From contig CAZPEM010000116.1 of NCBI GenBank assembly GCA_964585575.1, positions 1-10,463 of the forward strand: a stretch of DNA of 10,463 nt, in the 5' to 3' direction. The stretch comes from UBA4655 sp964585575. GTDB taxonomy: Bacteria; Planctomycetota; Planctomycetia; Pirellulales; UBA1268. Shown piece by piece: positions 1-6,703 of this stretch. Position 1 is the first letter of the stretch; every line of letters starts with the position of its first letter. A program made the position numbers and the translations under genes. The notes beneath the pieces are model-generated. The model saw only the letters and a program-made list of their open reading frames with translations, did not search any database and was not told the origin of the DNA.

Positions 1-1142
1 GCTTCACGCTCGTCGAGCTTCTGGTCGTGATCGCGATCATCGGCACGCTCGTCGGCCTGCTGCTGCCGGCCGTGCAGACGGCCCGCGAGGCCGCCCGCAG
101 GTCGGCATGCACCAACAACATGAAGCAGCTGGCGCTTGCCTGCCTCAACTTCGCCGATGCGAATGCCGGGCAGGTTCCCAACAGCGCCCGCCCCGGCACG
201 GTTCGGATCTCGTGGATCACCCGTGTGCTTCCCTACATCGAGCAGCAGCAGCTGTTCGACAACTACGATCAGAACTCCAACTGGGGATCGGTCACGGCCG
301 GCACGGGGTTCACGATCCCGAATGCCGTGCTTGCCCACACGCGGCTGCCGGTCGTGGAGTGCGGCTCGGCCCCTGGGCCCGACAGCCGTTACGACGCCGA
401 TCCGCAGTCGAGCACGCAGCCGTTCGCGTTTCCGACGACGCCGACGCGGGCAGTGGTCGGCCCCGACGGCAAGAGCTTCTCGACGAACGGCTTGTTCTGC
501 GCTCCGACCGACTACTCGCCGACGGCCTACGTTGACTTCGCGCTCGCCAATACCTCGAACCCCTTGGTGCCGAATGACAACCTCGCCGACAAGGCGGCGG
601 GTGCGGCCCCGACGAACGCCGGCAACACGCGGCCGAGCCCCGGCGACGGCCTCATGAGCAAGGATTACGGCGACGGGTTCAAGCCGAGTCTGAAGGACTG
701 CACCGACGGCCTGACGAACACGATCCTGCTCGCCGAGAGCGCCGGGCGGCCGATCGTCTACCGAGGCAGGGCGCGGGCCGACGGCACGACCTCCGCGGAG
801 CAGTTTCCGGCCCGTCGCACGAACGCCGGCGGCTGGGTGCGTCCGGCGAGCGACCTCTCGATCGACGGCTCCTCGGCCAACGGCGCGACGTTCCGCTCCT
901 CGCCGACGAGGGTCGTCAACGCGACCAACGGCGAGAGCATCGAGACGGCGCCGTTCCAGTCGGGCTACTACGGCACCGACGGTGGCGGTGAGGTCTACGC
1001 CTTCCATCCGGCCGGCGCGAACGTCGCGTTCGGGGATGGGAGCGTGAAGCTCATCAACTCCAACATCACGATCCGGCTCTTCTCGTCGCTCGTGACGCGA
1101 TCCGGCGGCGAGGTGATCACGGGCGACAAGGGCCGCTACTGA
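1..1142 (+). CDS. DUF1559 domain prepilin-like protein, 5' end outside window
   Basis: Partial gene whose start lies upstream; the frame begins at base 3. The first visible residues, FTLVELLVVIAIIG, are a type IV prepilin N-terminus: they start just after the presumed prepilin peptidase site, with Glu at +5, and are followed by a hydrophobic helix and the LLLPAVQTAREAARR stretch typical of the planctomycete DUF1559 (SBP_bac_10-like) family. About 380 residues are visible, a normal family length, so probably only a handful are missing. Near the C-terminus, around nt 1000-1060, the protein has FHPAGANVAFGDGS, the H-X9-DG motif of this family. It is probably anchored in the membrane or exported through a pseudopilin-like pathway. 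DUF1559 proteins occur in dozens of copies per planctomycete genome and their precise role is unknown. The gene ends at TGA or TAA-type stop 1140-1142 and is followed by a strong terminator. Confidence 0.93.
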   Translation, partial: FTLVELLVVIAIIGTLVGLLLPAVQTAREAARRSACTNNMKQLALACLNFADANAGQVPNSARPGTVRISWITRVLPYIEQQQLFDNYDQNSNWGSVTAGTGFTIPNAVLAHTRLPVVECGSAPGPDSRYDADPQSSTQPFAFPTTPTRAVVGPDGKSFSTNGLFCAPTDYSPTAYVDFALANTSNPLVPNDNLADKAAGAAPTNAGNTRPSPGDGLMSKDYGDGFKPSLKDCTDGLTNTILLAESAGRPIVYRGRARADGTTSAEQFPARRTNAGGWVRPASDLSIDGSSANGATFRSSPTRVVNATNGESIETAPFQSGYYGTDGGGEVYAFHPAGANVAFGDGSVKLINSNITIRLFSSLVTRSGGEVITGDKGRY

Positions 1143-1201
1143 TTCGGCCCGTGATCACGGTGAGTTCGATCTGCGGTTCGCGGTGACGCCGCGATGCATG
1201 T

Positions 1202-1246
1202 CGGGCCGGATGGAGACAGGACGTCTCCGTCCGGCCCGCACTTTTT
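1202..1246 (+). terminator. Rho-independent terminator after the DUF1559 gene
   Basis: A 16-bp stem (1202-1217 paired with 1223-1238, one G-T wobble) closes a 5-nt loop (AGGAC) and is followed three bases later by a run of five T (1242-1246). It lies 60 nt after the DUF1559 stop codon. On the minus strand the same hairpin has no T run behind it, so it should work mainly for the plus-strand gene. It could still act as a roadblock for the lipoprotein operon converging from the right. Confidence 0.9.
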
Positions 1247-1286
1247 GAGCGGGGCATGCGATCGGCGTCGCGATCCACCGAATCGT

Positions 1287-2654
1287 TCACGGCTGCGGCC
1301 GCGAACCAGCTTTCCCCCACCCGCAGCCGACGAGCGGAGTCCCAACGATCCCCGCCTCGGGCGAATGCACAAGCACGAACGTGTCGCGGCCATCGGCGAC
1401 CGTGGCGGACACCGCCGCGGCCCTGCCGATCCGGCGGCCGGCGCGGTCGAGGGGCTCGAGCAGGATTTCATGGTCGCCTGCCGGCAGTTCGAGCCGCGCG
1501 ACCTGGATCGTGTCGGGGAGCAGGCTCCAGCACCTGGTGTCGGCCCGCTCGCCGGCCTGCCAGGCGATGCCGGCGAGATCGACCGCGACGCCGGGCAGCG
1601 ATCCGGCCCCGCCGAGCGTTTCACGGCCGCCGACGATCACGGCCTGCTTCACCGACCGCCGCACGATCGCGCGGGCCACGGTCGTGGGAAGCATGGCGTC
1701 GCACTGGCTTTTCGCCATCGCGGAGACGTTCGTGATCGTCTCGGTGGCGACCGCCGAGGACGGCATGGCCAGCGGCGTCGCCCGCACGCCGGCGACGTTG
1801 CCCGGCGTCGCGACCACCCGCGGCACGACGATCGGCGCGACGACCGGCGGCAGCGGCGTACGGTTCGCGGTGGCGAGCAGGCCGCTTGCGATCGCAAGCG
1901 ATGCGGTCGAGGGGGTCTCGGCTGCCTCCACCTTCACGGGGCCGTGGCCCACCAGCGCGATCAGGTGCACGACGCCGTGGCCCTTTGGCGAGTGAACGCC
2001 CTGCCTCGCCCGCGCGAGGTGCTCGTGCCCCGGCCGGAAGTCGGGCTGCCAGGCGGTCACGACGGCGAAGTGCCGCGCGGCGTCGTCGTAGTCGCGGTGG
2101 GTCGACTCGCGGAGAATTCCGCGAAGCAGAGGGGAGAAGGCGACCTGGCCGTAGGCGGCCTTCGGGTTCGTGCCGTCGGGGCGTGCGGCCCCGGCGACGA
2201 TCCTCCCCTGCTCCTCCACCATCTGCAGGCTGTAGGCCTCTGCGTCGTCGCCGTCCTGTACGAGGTTTGCGACCGCGAGCAATCCCCGCAGGAGCACCCG
2301 CTCGTGGTCCTCGCCCGAGTAGGCCCGGGACGTGTCGTCGGTGAGGGCCGACCAGGTCGTTTCGGCGGCATCGGCCTGCGCGAGCTGGTCGAAGCGGTCG
2401 CGGGAGCGGCGAAGCAACCGCTCGGCCTCCTCGGGGCGGCCGTCGGCAAGCGCGACCATCGCCCGGTCGAGCGCGAGGAGATCGGCGTCGCGGTCGGTCG
2501 CCTTCGCATCCTCGTCGAGCAGCCTCTTGGCGGCGTCGATGTCGCCGCGGTGGAACGCCTGCCGCACCCCCTGCAGCCGAAGCGTGTGGGTCATGCAGCC
2601 GGTGGTCGTGATCGCCGCGGCGACGACGAGCGTGAACAGTGGATGCCGCACCAT
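1287..2654 (-). CDS. TPR-type lipoprotein resembling the COG3014 family
   Basis: Predicted lipoprotein of 455 residues. The N-terminus is a short signal peptide ending in TTTGC (Cys20), a relaxed lipobox. Residues 25-210 are alpha-helical and TPR-like, with GDIDAAKRLLDE, ALADGRPEEAERLLRRS and a DYDDAARHFAVV repeat. Residues 225-245 (GHGVVHLIALVGHGPVK) and 310-340 (VSAMAKSQCDAMLPTTVARAIVRRSVK) match my memory of COG3014, which pairs TPR-like helices with a 'LVxxVExG' strand and a 'lPxivaRaxxRaxxK' helix. The C-terminal ADTRCWSLLPDTIQVARLELPAGDH (residues 371-395) also fits, but no database comparison was possible. The gene starts 25 nt after the LpoB-like gene, so the two are probably co-transcribed. 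In gamma-proteobacteria COG3014 genes lie beside lpoB, which supports the assignment. The molecular function is unknown. ATG 2654 places the signal peptide correctly; an in-frame GTG follows directly. Confidence 0.85.
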   Translation of the reverse strand: MVRHPLFTLVVAAAITTTGCMTHTLRLQGVRQAFHRGDIDAAKRLLDEDAKATDRDADLLALDRAMVALADGRPEEAERLLRRSRDRFDQLAQADAAETTWSALTDDTSRAYSGEDHERVLLRGLLAVANLVQDGDDAEAYSLQMVEEQGRIVAGAARPDGTNPKAAYGQVAFSPLLRGILRESTHRDYDDAARHFAVVTAWQPDFRPGHEHLARARQGVHSPKGHGVVHLIALVGHGPVKVEAAETPSTASLAIASGLLATANRTPLPPVVAPIVVPRVVATPGNVAGVRATPLAMPSSAVATETITNVSAMAKSQCDAMLPTTVARAIVRRSVKQAVIVGGRETLGGAGSLPGVAVDLAGIAWQAGERADTRCWSLLPDTIQVARLELPAGDHEILLEPLDRAGRRIGRAAAVSATVADGRDTFVLVHSPEAGIVGTPLVGCGWGKAGSRPQP

Positions 2655-2679
2655 GGGCCACCGCGGGCGTTGGAAGCGA

Positions 2680-3378
2680 TCACTCCACCGCCGCCTTCGC
2701 CGCGGCCCGCCAGCGGGAGAGCCGGCTGTGGTGGTAGCCCTTGCTGATCTCGGCCGACTGCTTGTCGTACTGCCCCGTGCGGACGTCGATGAGTTCGAGC
2801 GTGAGCAGGTAGTCCCGCTGGTAGTCGCGGTTCTCGCGGGTTGTGCCGGAGGTGAGCGTTGCGTAGAGCAGGTAGTCGATCGGCTGCCCCTGCGACTCCA
2901 TCATCGCGGCGAAGGCCCGCATCGTGTCGGGCACGAGCAGCTGGTCGGGCCGCAGCCGGCTGTCGCGGAGGCCAGCATCGACGTAGCGCCGGTTGACCGG
3001 CTCGAACACCTTCGAGTCGAGGATCCGCCGGTCGATGATCTCGTAGATCCGCTCCTTGAAGTCGCCGATCTCCTCGGCGCTCTTGTTCTCGACGGCGACG
3101 AAGCAGATCCGGCGGATCGGGGGCGGAAGCGGCGTGGCATCGCCAGCCGCGTCGGCCGGGATTGCGATCGACTCGGCGGCATGGCGTCCGAGAAGCTTCG
3201 CGACCGACTGCTCGACGAGCGGGCGGAACGTCTCCTGGCCGGCCTGGTGGCTTCCCATCATGCCCTCTTCACCGGGCGACATGATGCGGGCGAACTGCAC
3301 GCTTCGGCAGCCGGATGAAAGGGCCGCGAGGGCGGGCGTGACTGCGAGGAGGCGAAGCAGAGCGTCGCGCCGGTGCAT
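2680..3378 (-). CDS. LpoB-like lipoprotein (putative penicillin-binding protein activator family)
   Basis: Predicted lipoprotein of 232 residues. A signal peptide with two Arg after Met and a hydrophobic core ends at LSSGC (Cys24); the lipobox is relaxed. A low-complexity linker at about residues 66-88 (ESIAIPADAAGDATPLPPP) precedes a compact alpha/beta domain at 90-215. This begins RICFVAVENKSAEEI, has a helix IYEIIDRRILDSKVFEPVNRRYVDAGL, then strands IDYLLYATLTSG and LLTLELIDVRTGQYDKQSAEISKG. That order, with a 'VxNkT/S' opening, a 'xFxxVxxxxv' helix and a 'LxLxxxxTGxxxw' ending, is that of LpoB (PF13036). In E. coli LpoB activates PBP1B; in planctomycetes the partner is unknown and I infer only family membership. 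The start at ATG 3378 is preceded by an A/G-rich AAAGAAGA. The 146-nt gap to the upstream amidohydrolase could hold its own promoter, but none is convincing. Confidence 0.82.
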   Translation of the reverse strand: MHRRDALLRLLAVTPALAALSSGCRSVQFARIMSPGEEGMMGSHQAGQETFRPLVEQSVAKLLGRHAAESIAIPADAAGDATPLPPPIRRICFVAVENKSAEEIGDFKERIYEIIDRRILDSKVFEPVNRRYVDAGLRDSRLRPDQLLVPDTMRAFAAMMESQGQPIDYLLYATLTSGTTRENRDYQRDYLLTLELIDVRTGQYDKQSAEISKGYHHSRLSRWRAAAKAAVE

Positions 3379-3494
3379 GGCGTCTTCTTTCGGGGCTGCT
3401 ACGAGTGACCGTTGAACTCGGGCGGGGATCGTAGCGGGCCGACGGGCCGGGGCGGAGAGCAGTCTTCGTCGGGTTTGCCCGTGCTTTGTGGGGT

Positions 3495-3526
3495 TTTTTC
3501 GGCCAGGATCTTTTTCGGCCAGGATC
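3495..3526. repeat. 16-bp perfect tandem duplication at the amidohydrolase stop codon
   Basis: TTTTTCGGCCAGGATC is present twice in immediate succession (3495-3510 and 3511-3526), identical at all 16 positions. The right copy reaches into the TGA stop codon of the amidohydrolase (3525-3527, minus strand); the left copy is entirely non-coding. The 16-bp period is not a multiple of three, unlike the repeats inside genes in this window. No good hairpin is formed, so I do not call a terminator here. Confidence 0.95.
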
Positions 3527-5261
3527 ACCGTGCGGCGTCTTTCTCGGGCAGCCGCCAGACCGTGACGCCGTCCTTGATCGTCTCGGCGACACCGATCGCT
3601 TCGATGCGGTCGGGGGCCACCGTCAGCGGATTGCCCGTCAGCACGGCGAAGTCGGCGACCTTGCCGACCTCGATCGAGCCCTTGCGATCGTGCTCGCCGT
3701 ATTGGCGAGCGCCGTCGATCGTGATCGCCTCGAGGGCCTCGAGCGGCGTGACCCGCTCGTTGGTGCCGAGCGGACGCCCCGACCGCGTCATGCGATTCAC
3801 CGCGGTGTGGATCGTGAAGAGCTGATCGAGCGGCGAGACGTTGAAGTCGGTGTGGTTCGAGGGGCGGATGCCCAGCCCGCGGGCCGACTTCATGGGGCTG
3901 ATGAAATCGGCCTGGGCCTGGCCGCGGTTCGCCACGTGCGTGTCGCCGAAGTAGAAGCAGTGGAGCGTGAAGAAGGAGGGTGTGATGCCCCATGCCCGGA
4001 ACTTCGCGAGCTGGTCGGGCCGCACGAACTGCGCGTGGACGGCGACCGTGCCCCGCGGCTTGGTCGGATCGTCTCCCGAGGCGAACCGATGGGCTTCCAG
4101 AAGCGAGTCGATCGCGGCATCGCCGTTGCAGTGGACGAACAGGGTCGCCCCTCCGTCGTAGACCCGCTTCACCATGTCGTTGATCTCGCGCTGGGGAAAG
4201 GTCGGCTCGCCACGCCAGTCCTTCTGCCCCGCAGGGCCGCCATCGAGGTAGGGCGTGGTGAAGAAGGCGGTGCGGCCCTGCGGTGATCCATCCGCCACGA
4301 TCTTCACGCCTCCGATCCGCACACGATTGCGGTATTCGGGCTCGTTGCGGGGTGGCTCTTTCCCGAAGATCTCGTCGAGCTCGGTGATGAACGGGAGCGC
4401 GACGACGTCGAGCTTGAGCAGGCCGCGGTCGGCGGCCAGCCGCAGCAGGTCGAGCTGGTCCTTGAGCGTGGCCCCTTCCTGCGCCGTCGTGATGCCCGCA
4501 CGCAGGTAGAGCTCCTGCCCCCGCGCGAGCAGCGCGAGTCGCTCGTCGGCCGGCGGCCCGGGCATCTTGCCGAAGACCGGCAGGAAGGCCGTCTCGAAGA
4601 GGAGGCCGTCGGGCTCTCGGGAGCCCTCCTCACGACCGATCACGCCGCCGGGGGGCGTGGGCGTGGCGGCCGTCACGCCGTAGGCGGCAAGCGCCTTGGA
4701 GTTGAGCATCGCGCCGTGGCCCGAGACATGCACCAGGATGACGGGGTTGTCGGGAAACGCCGCGTCGAGCTCCCGCTTCGTGGGCCACCGCTTCTCCTCG
4801 AGCAACGTCGGGTCGCAGCCGTAGCCATTCACGAACGCCCCCGGGCCGAGCTTCCGCCGGTCGCGGAGATCCTTCAGCCTCTCGATCACGTCGGCCACGC
4901 TCCTGCAGCCGCCTGCCGGCGGCGACGCACAGAGCGCCTGCAGCTGCACGTCGATCACCGACATGAAGTGGCTGTGGCCATCGATGAAGCCCGGCACGAG
5001 CGTCTTTCCCCCGAGGTCGGTCAACGCCGTCGAGCTTCCCGCGAGCTTCATCACCTCGGCCTCCGTGCCGACGGCCGTGATCCTGCCATTGGCGATCGCG
5101 ACGGCCTCCGCCGTCGGCTGGGCGGGATTGACGGTGACGATCGAGCCGCCGCGGATGATGCGGTCGGCCGGCGCCGCCGATGCGACGAGGGCCGTGGCAG
5201 GGGCGATTGCGAGGACCATGCAGGCGGTCGAAGTGGCGACGAAGCGTGGGAGAAATGGCAT
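3525..5261 (-). CDS. Exported YtcJ-type amidohydrolase (metal-dependent hydrolase)
   Basis: A 578-residue enzyme of the amidohydrolase superfamily, YtcJ-like branch (COG1574, 'exoenzyme regulatory protein AepA' type). Residues 1-30 form a Sec signal peptide with a hydrophobic core and Ala-rich end (ALVASAA), so the protein probably acts outside the cytoplasm. Family signatures appear in order: a beta-sandwich start (IIRGGSIVTVNP, 35-46), the metal-binding DGHSHF (His96, His98), VHVSGHGAMLNSKAL (178-192), GGVKIVADGSPQGR (317-330), FVHCNGDAAID (376-385), VHAQFV (408-413), SNHTDF with Asp472, and a C-terminal GSIEVGKVADFAVLTGNP (528-545). All expected metal and acid ligands seem present, so it is probably active; the substrate cannot be read from sequence. 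ATG 5261 is chosen because it begins the signal peptide and has GGAG about seven bases upstream. The open frame continues upstream to about 5627, but that extension is low-complexity and antisense to the imuA leader. It is transcribed toward the lipoprotein pair. Confidence 0.93.
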   Translation of the reverse strand: MPFLPRFVATSTACMVLAIAPATALVASAAPADRIIRGGSIVTVNPAQPTAEAVAIANGRITAVGTEAEVMKLAGSSTALTDLGGKTLVPGFIDGHSHFMSVIDVQLQALCASPPAGGCRSVADVIERLKDLRDRRKLGPGAFVNGYGCDPTLLEEKRWPTKRELDAAFPDNPVILVHVSGHGAMLNSKALAAYGVTAATPTPPGGVIGREEGSREPDGLLFETAFLPVFGKMPGPPADERLALLARGQELYLRAGITTAQEGATLKDQLDLLRLAADRGLLKLDVVALPFITELDEIFGKEPPRNEPEYRNRVRIGGVKIVADGSPQGRTAFFTTPYLDGGPAGQKDWRGEPTFPQREINDMVKRVYDGGATLFVHCNGDAAIDSLLEAHRFASGDDPTKPRGTVAVHAQFVRPDQLAKFRAWGITPSFFTLHCFYFGDTHVANRGQAQADFISPMKSARGLGIRPSNHTDFNVSPLDQLFTIHTAVNRMTRSGRPLGTNERVTPLEALEAITIDGARQYGEHDRKGSIEVGKVADFAVLTGNPLTVAPDRIEAIGVAETIKDGVTVWRLPEKDAAR

Positions 5262-5353
5262 TGGGGGCTCCGGGCTTGTGGTCGTGGAAGACGGTTGCCA
5301 GATGGCTTCAGCGTGACGTGGCGGCCCGCCCGGATCAAGGCTTCGCCGATGCT

Positions 5354-5369
5354 GCACGAAGGATCGTGC
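5354..5369. promoter_or_regulatory. Inverted repeat in the divergent intergenic region
   Basis: GCACGA-AGGA-TCGTGC is a perfect 6-bp inverted repeat with a 4-bp spacer, located 93 nt upstream of the amidohydrolase start and 40 nt upstream of the -35 element that serves imuA. Its shape suits a dimeric repressor or activator site, but it could also be chance. It does not match the SOS boxes I know (gamma CTGT-N8-ACAG, alpha GTTC-N7-GTTC, Gram-positive GAAC-N4-GTTC). Confidence 0.35.
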
Positions 5370-5408
5370 GTCATGAGCTCCATTGGCAGGCGGTCGCTCG
5401 CTCCCGGC

Positions 5409-5440
5409 TTGACAGGTGCGGTACGGGTGTATACTATACG
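5409..5440 (+). promoter_or_regulatory. Sigma-70-like promoter for the imu cassette with overlapping dyad
   Basis: A perfect -35 TTGACA (5409-5414) is followed by an AT-rich block, TATACTATAC, at 5430-5439, in otherwise GC-rich DNA. Taken as -10, TATACT (5430-5435, five of six consensus bases) gives a 15-bp spacer; TACTAT (5432-5437, four of six) gives 17 bp. Transcription would begin near 5442-5445, about 30 nt before ATG 5472. The -10 region lies within an 11-bp palindrome, GTATA-C-TATAC (5429-5439), positioned as a repressor operator would be. In many bacteria imuA-imuB-dnaE2 is under LexA control. I cannot say that this dyad is the LexA box of this lineage. Confidence 0.65.
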
Positions 5441-5471
5441 TGCGTTCATACTTCGGAAAGTGTGGAAGGGC

Positions 5472-6703
5472 ATGCGAAAAGAAATCGTCCGAAAAAACAA
5501 CAGCCGAAAAAGCGACGGCTGGAAAAGCGACAGCCGGAAAAGCGACGGCGGAAAAAACATAGGCCTCGTGCCCGCCACCGCTGAGCCTGTCGAGAAGAAT
5601 CTGGAGTCTGGGCGGCTGGATATGCATGCTGAGATCAAGTCACTGGCTCGACGGCTTCGCGACGGCTTGGAGGAGCGGCCGGTCGTCGTGTCGAGCGGTT
5701 TTCGGGCGATCGATTCGCTTCTGCCGGACGGCGGGGTTCGACGGGGGAGTCTCGTCGAGTGGCTCTTGCCGGGCGGGGCCGGTTGCCTGCCGGGCGGGGC
5801 CGGTTGCTTGCCGGGCGGGGCCGGTCGCCTGCCGGGCGGGGCCGGTCGCCTGCCGGAAACTGGGGCGGCATCCGGTGGGATNNNNNNNNNNNNNNNNNNN
5901 NNNNNNNNNNNNNNNNNNNNNNNNNNNNNNNNNNNNNNNNNNNNNNNNNNNNNNNNNNNNNNNNNNNNNNNNNNNNNNNNNGCCTGCCGGGCGGGGCCGG
6001 TCGCCTGCCGGAAACTGGGGCGGCATCCGGTGGGATCACGCTTGCCTGTGCGGTGGCGGTGCGCGGGCTGTGTTCATCTCCGATCGAGCCGAGGGCGTCG
6101 GGTTCGGGGATATCTGGTTCGGGGATGCCGCGGCGGGTCGTGATCGTCATCGATCGGCAGGGGCGGTTTCATCCGCCGGCGGTGTTTCCGTGGATGGGCA
6201 TCTATCCGCTCACGGGTGGAAGCGAGTATCGCTGCGAGCGGAGTGGCTGCAGGCTCATCGTGGTGCGTCCATCGACGGACGACGACGAGGCATGGGCGAT
6301 CGACCAGTCTCTGCGATGCTCCGGCGTGAAGGCGGTGGTGGCATGGCCTCGACGCATTCATCCGACGGCGATGCGGCGGTGGCAGCTGGCGGCGCGGTCG
6401 AGCGGTTCGGTCGGATTGATCGCCCGCCCGATCGCGGATCGTCGGGAGCCGTCGTGGGCACACGTGCGGCTCGTGGTGTCGCCGCTTGCCGGCGGCGCGG
6501 GGTCTGTTGCCGGTGTGCGAGCCTTCCAGGTGGCGATGGTGGCGGGCCCGATCGAATTCGAGGAGCGTTCCGCCACGGTGGCTCTCGAGATGCAAAGTGG
6601 CGTCGAGATGAGGATTTTCGCGGGAAGACAGGGGTCCGTGGAGTCTGAAAACCGGAAGGCGAGAGGGAATATCAGGGAGGGATTGCAGTGTCACGCATCA
6701 TGA
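5472..6703 (+). CDS. imuA: ImuA, RecA/SulA-like mutasome protein (spans an assembly gap)
   Basis: ImuA accompanies ImuB and DnaE2 in damage-induced translesion synthesis. The frame opens at ATG 5472, about 30 nt after the predicted transcription start. ATG 5622 (MHAEIKSLARRL) is an alternative that fits the family length better; no stop separates them. The gap at 5882-5981 seems to shift the frame, but merging the identical 55-bp flanks (5827-5881 and 5982-6036) makes one continuous frame of 358 codons (308 from 5622). Features in that merged numbering: a Lys/Ser/Asp repeat leader (7-31); SGFRAIDSLLPDGGVRRGSLVEW (75-97), typical of ImuA; four LPGGAG[CR] heptads (99-126); a degenerate P-loop GAASGGIT (131-138) lacking the Walker Lys; a Walker B-like strand VVIVIDRQGRFHPPA (171-185); and RPSTDDDEAWAIDQSLRCSGVKAVVAW (214-240), the conserved 'wAleqaLR' helix. 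The missing Lys suggests ATP is not hydrolysed, as is common in the family. The 3' end overlaps imuB. Confidence 0.86.
5489..5563. repeat. Degenerate 15-bp tandem repeat, five units, at the imuA 5' end
   Basis: Units begin at 5489, 5504, 5519, 5534 and 5549, with a consensus close to CCGGAAAAGCGACGG. In the imuA frame they encode RKNNS-RKSDG-WKSDS-RKSDG-GKNI. The array lies between the predicted promoter and ATG 5622. It is therefore either a basic N-terminal extension of ImuA or a repeat-bearing leader RNA. The 15-bp period conserves the reading frame, which mildly favours translation. Confidence 0.88.
5766..5856. repeat. 21-bp minisatellite in imuA encoding LPGGAG[CR] heptads
   Basis: Four full copies (5766-5786, 5787-5807, 5808-5828, 5829-5849) and seven bases of a fifth. 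Copies differ only at the first base (T or C) and in a TTGC versus TCGC ending, so they are nearly identical and probably recent. The array sits immediately before the P-loop-like segment of ImuA. It lies within 26 bp of the first assembly gap, so the assembled copy number may not be the true one. Confidence 0.96.
5882..5981. other. Assembly gap in imuA with identical 55-bp flanks (contig overlap)
   Basis: Exactly 100 N. The 55 bases before it (5827-5881) are identical to the 55 bases after it (5982-6036). Removing the N run and one copy deletes 155 bases and brings the two frames of imuA into register. This is the pattern of two contigs ending and starting with the same assembler k-mer of 55, joined by a nominal spacer. 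It most likely represents no missing sequence, although a collapsed repeat copy cannot be excluded. Confidence 0.93.
6101..6130. repeat. 15-bp tandem pair in imuA
   Basis: GGTTCGGGGAT starts both 6101-6115 and 6116-6130; the units match at the first 11 of 15 positions. In frame they encode GSGIS-GSGMP, a Gly/Ser-rich insert just before the Walker B-like strand. It looks like a short, partly diverged expansion. Confidence 0.8.

Noticed and set aside
1194..2747. Long plus-strand open frame of 517 codons
   Set aside because: It is antisense to the TPR lipoprotein, has an Arg/Gly/Val-rich composition typical of GC-rich antisense frames, no recognisable domain, and crosses the lipoprotein operon.
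3379..3524. Promoter or terminator between the amidohydrolase and the LpoB-like gene
   Set aside because: Only a weak 4-bp stem (CGGG-TTTG-CCCG) and no T run or convincing -35/-10 pair were found on the minus strand.
3379..3993. Extension of the LpoB-like frame up to 3993
   Set aside because: It overlaps the amidohydrolase in another frame and crosses the intergenic repeat; the lipoprotein signal peptide clearly begins at 3378.
4716..5471. Upstream part of the imuA frame, open back to 4716
   Set aside because: It is antisense to the amidohydrolase and has no family similarity; the promoter at 5409-5440 puts the true start after it.
5262..5627. N-terminal extension of the amidohydrolase up to 5627
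   Set aside because: The signal peptide begins at ATG 5261 with a ribosome binding site. The extension is a read of the imuA leader repeats on the opposite strand (AVAFPAVAF-type).
5766..5856. CRISPR array
   Set aside because: The 21-bp units are directly adjacent with no spacers and are read in frame as protein; no cas genes are nearby.
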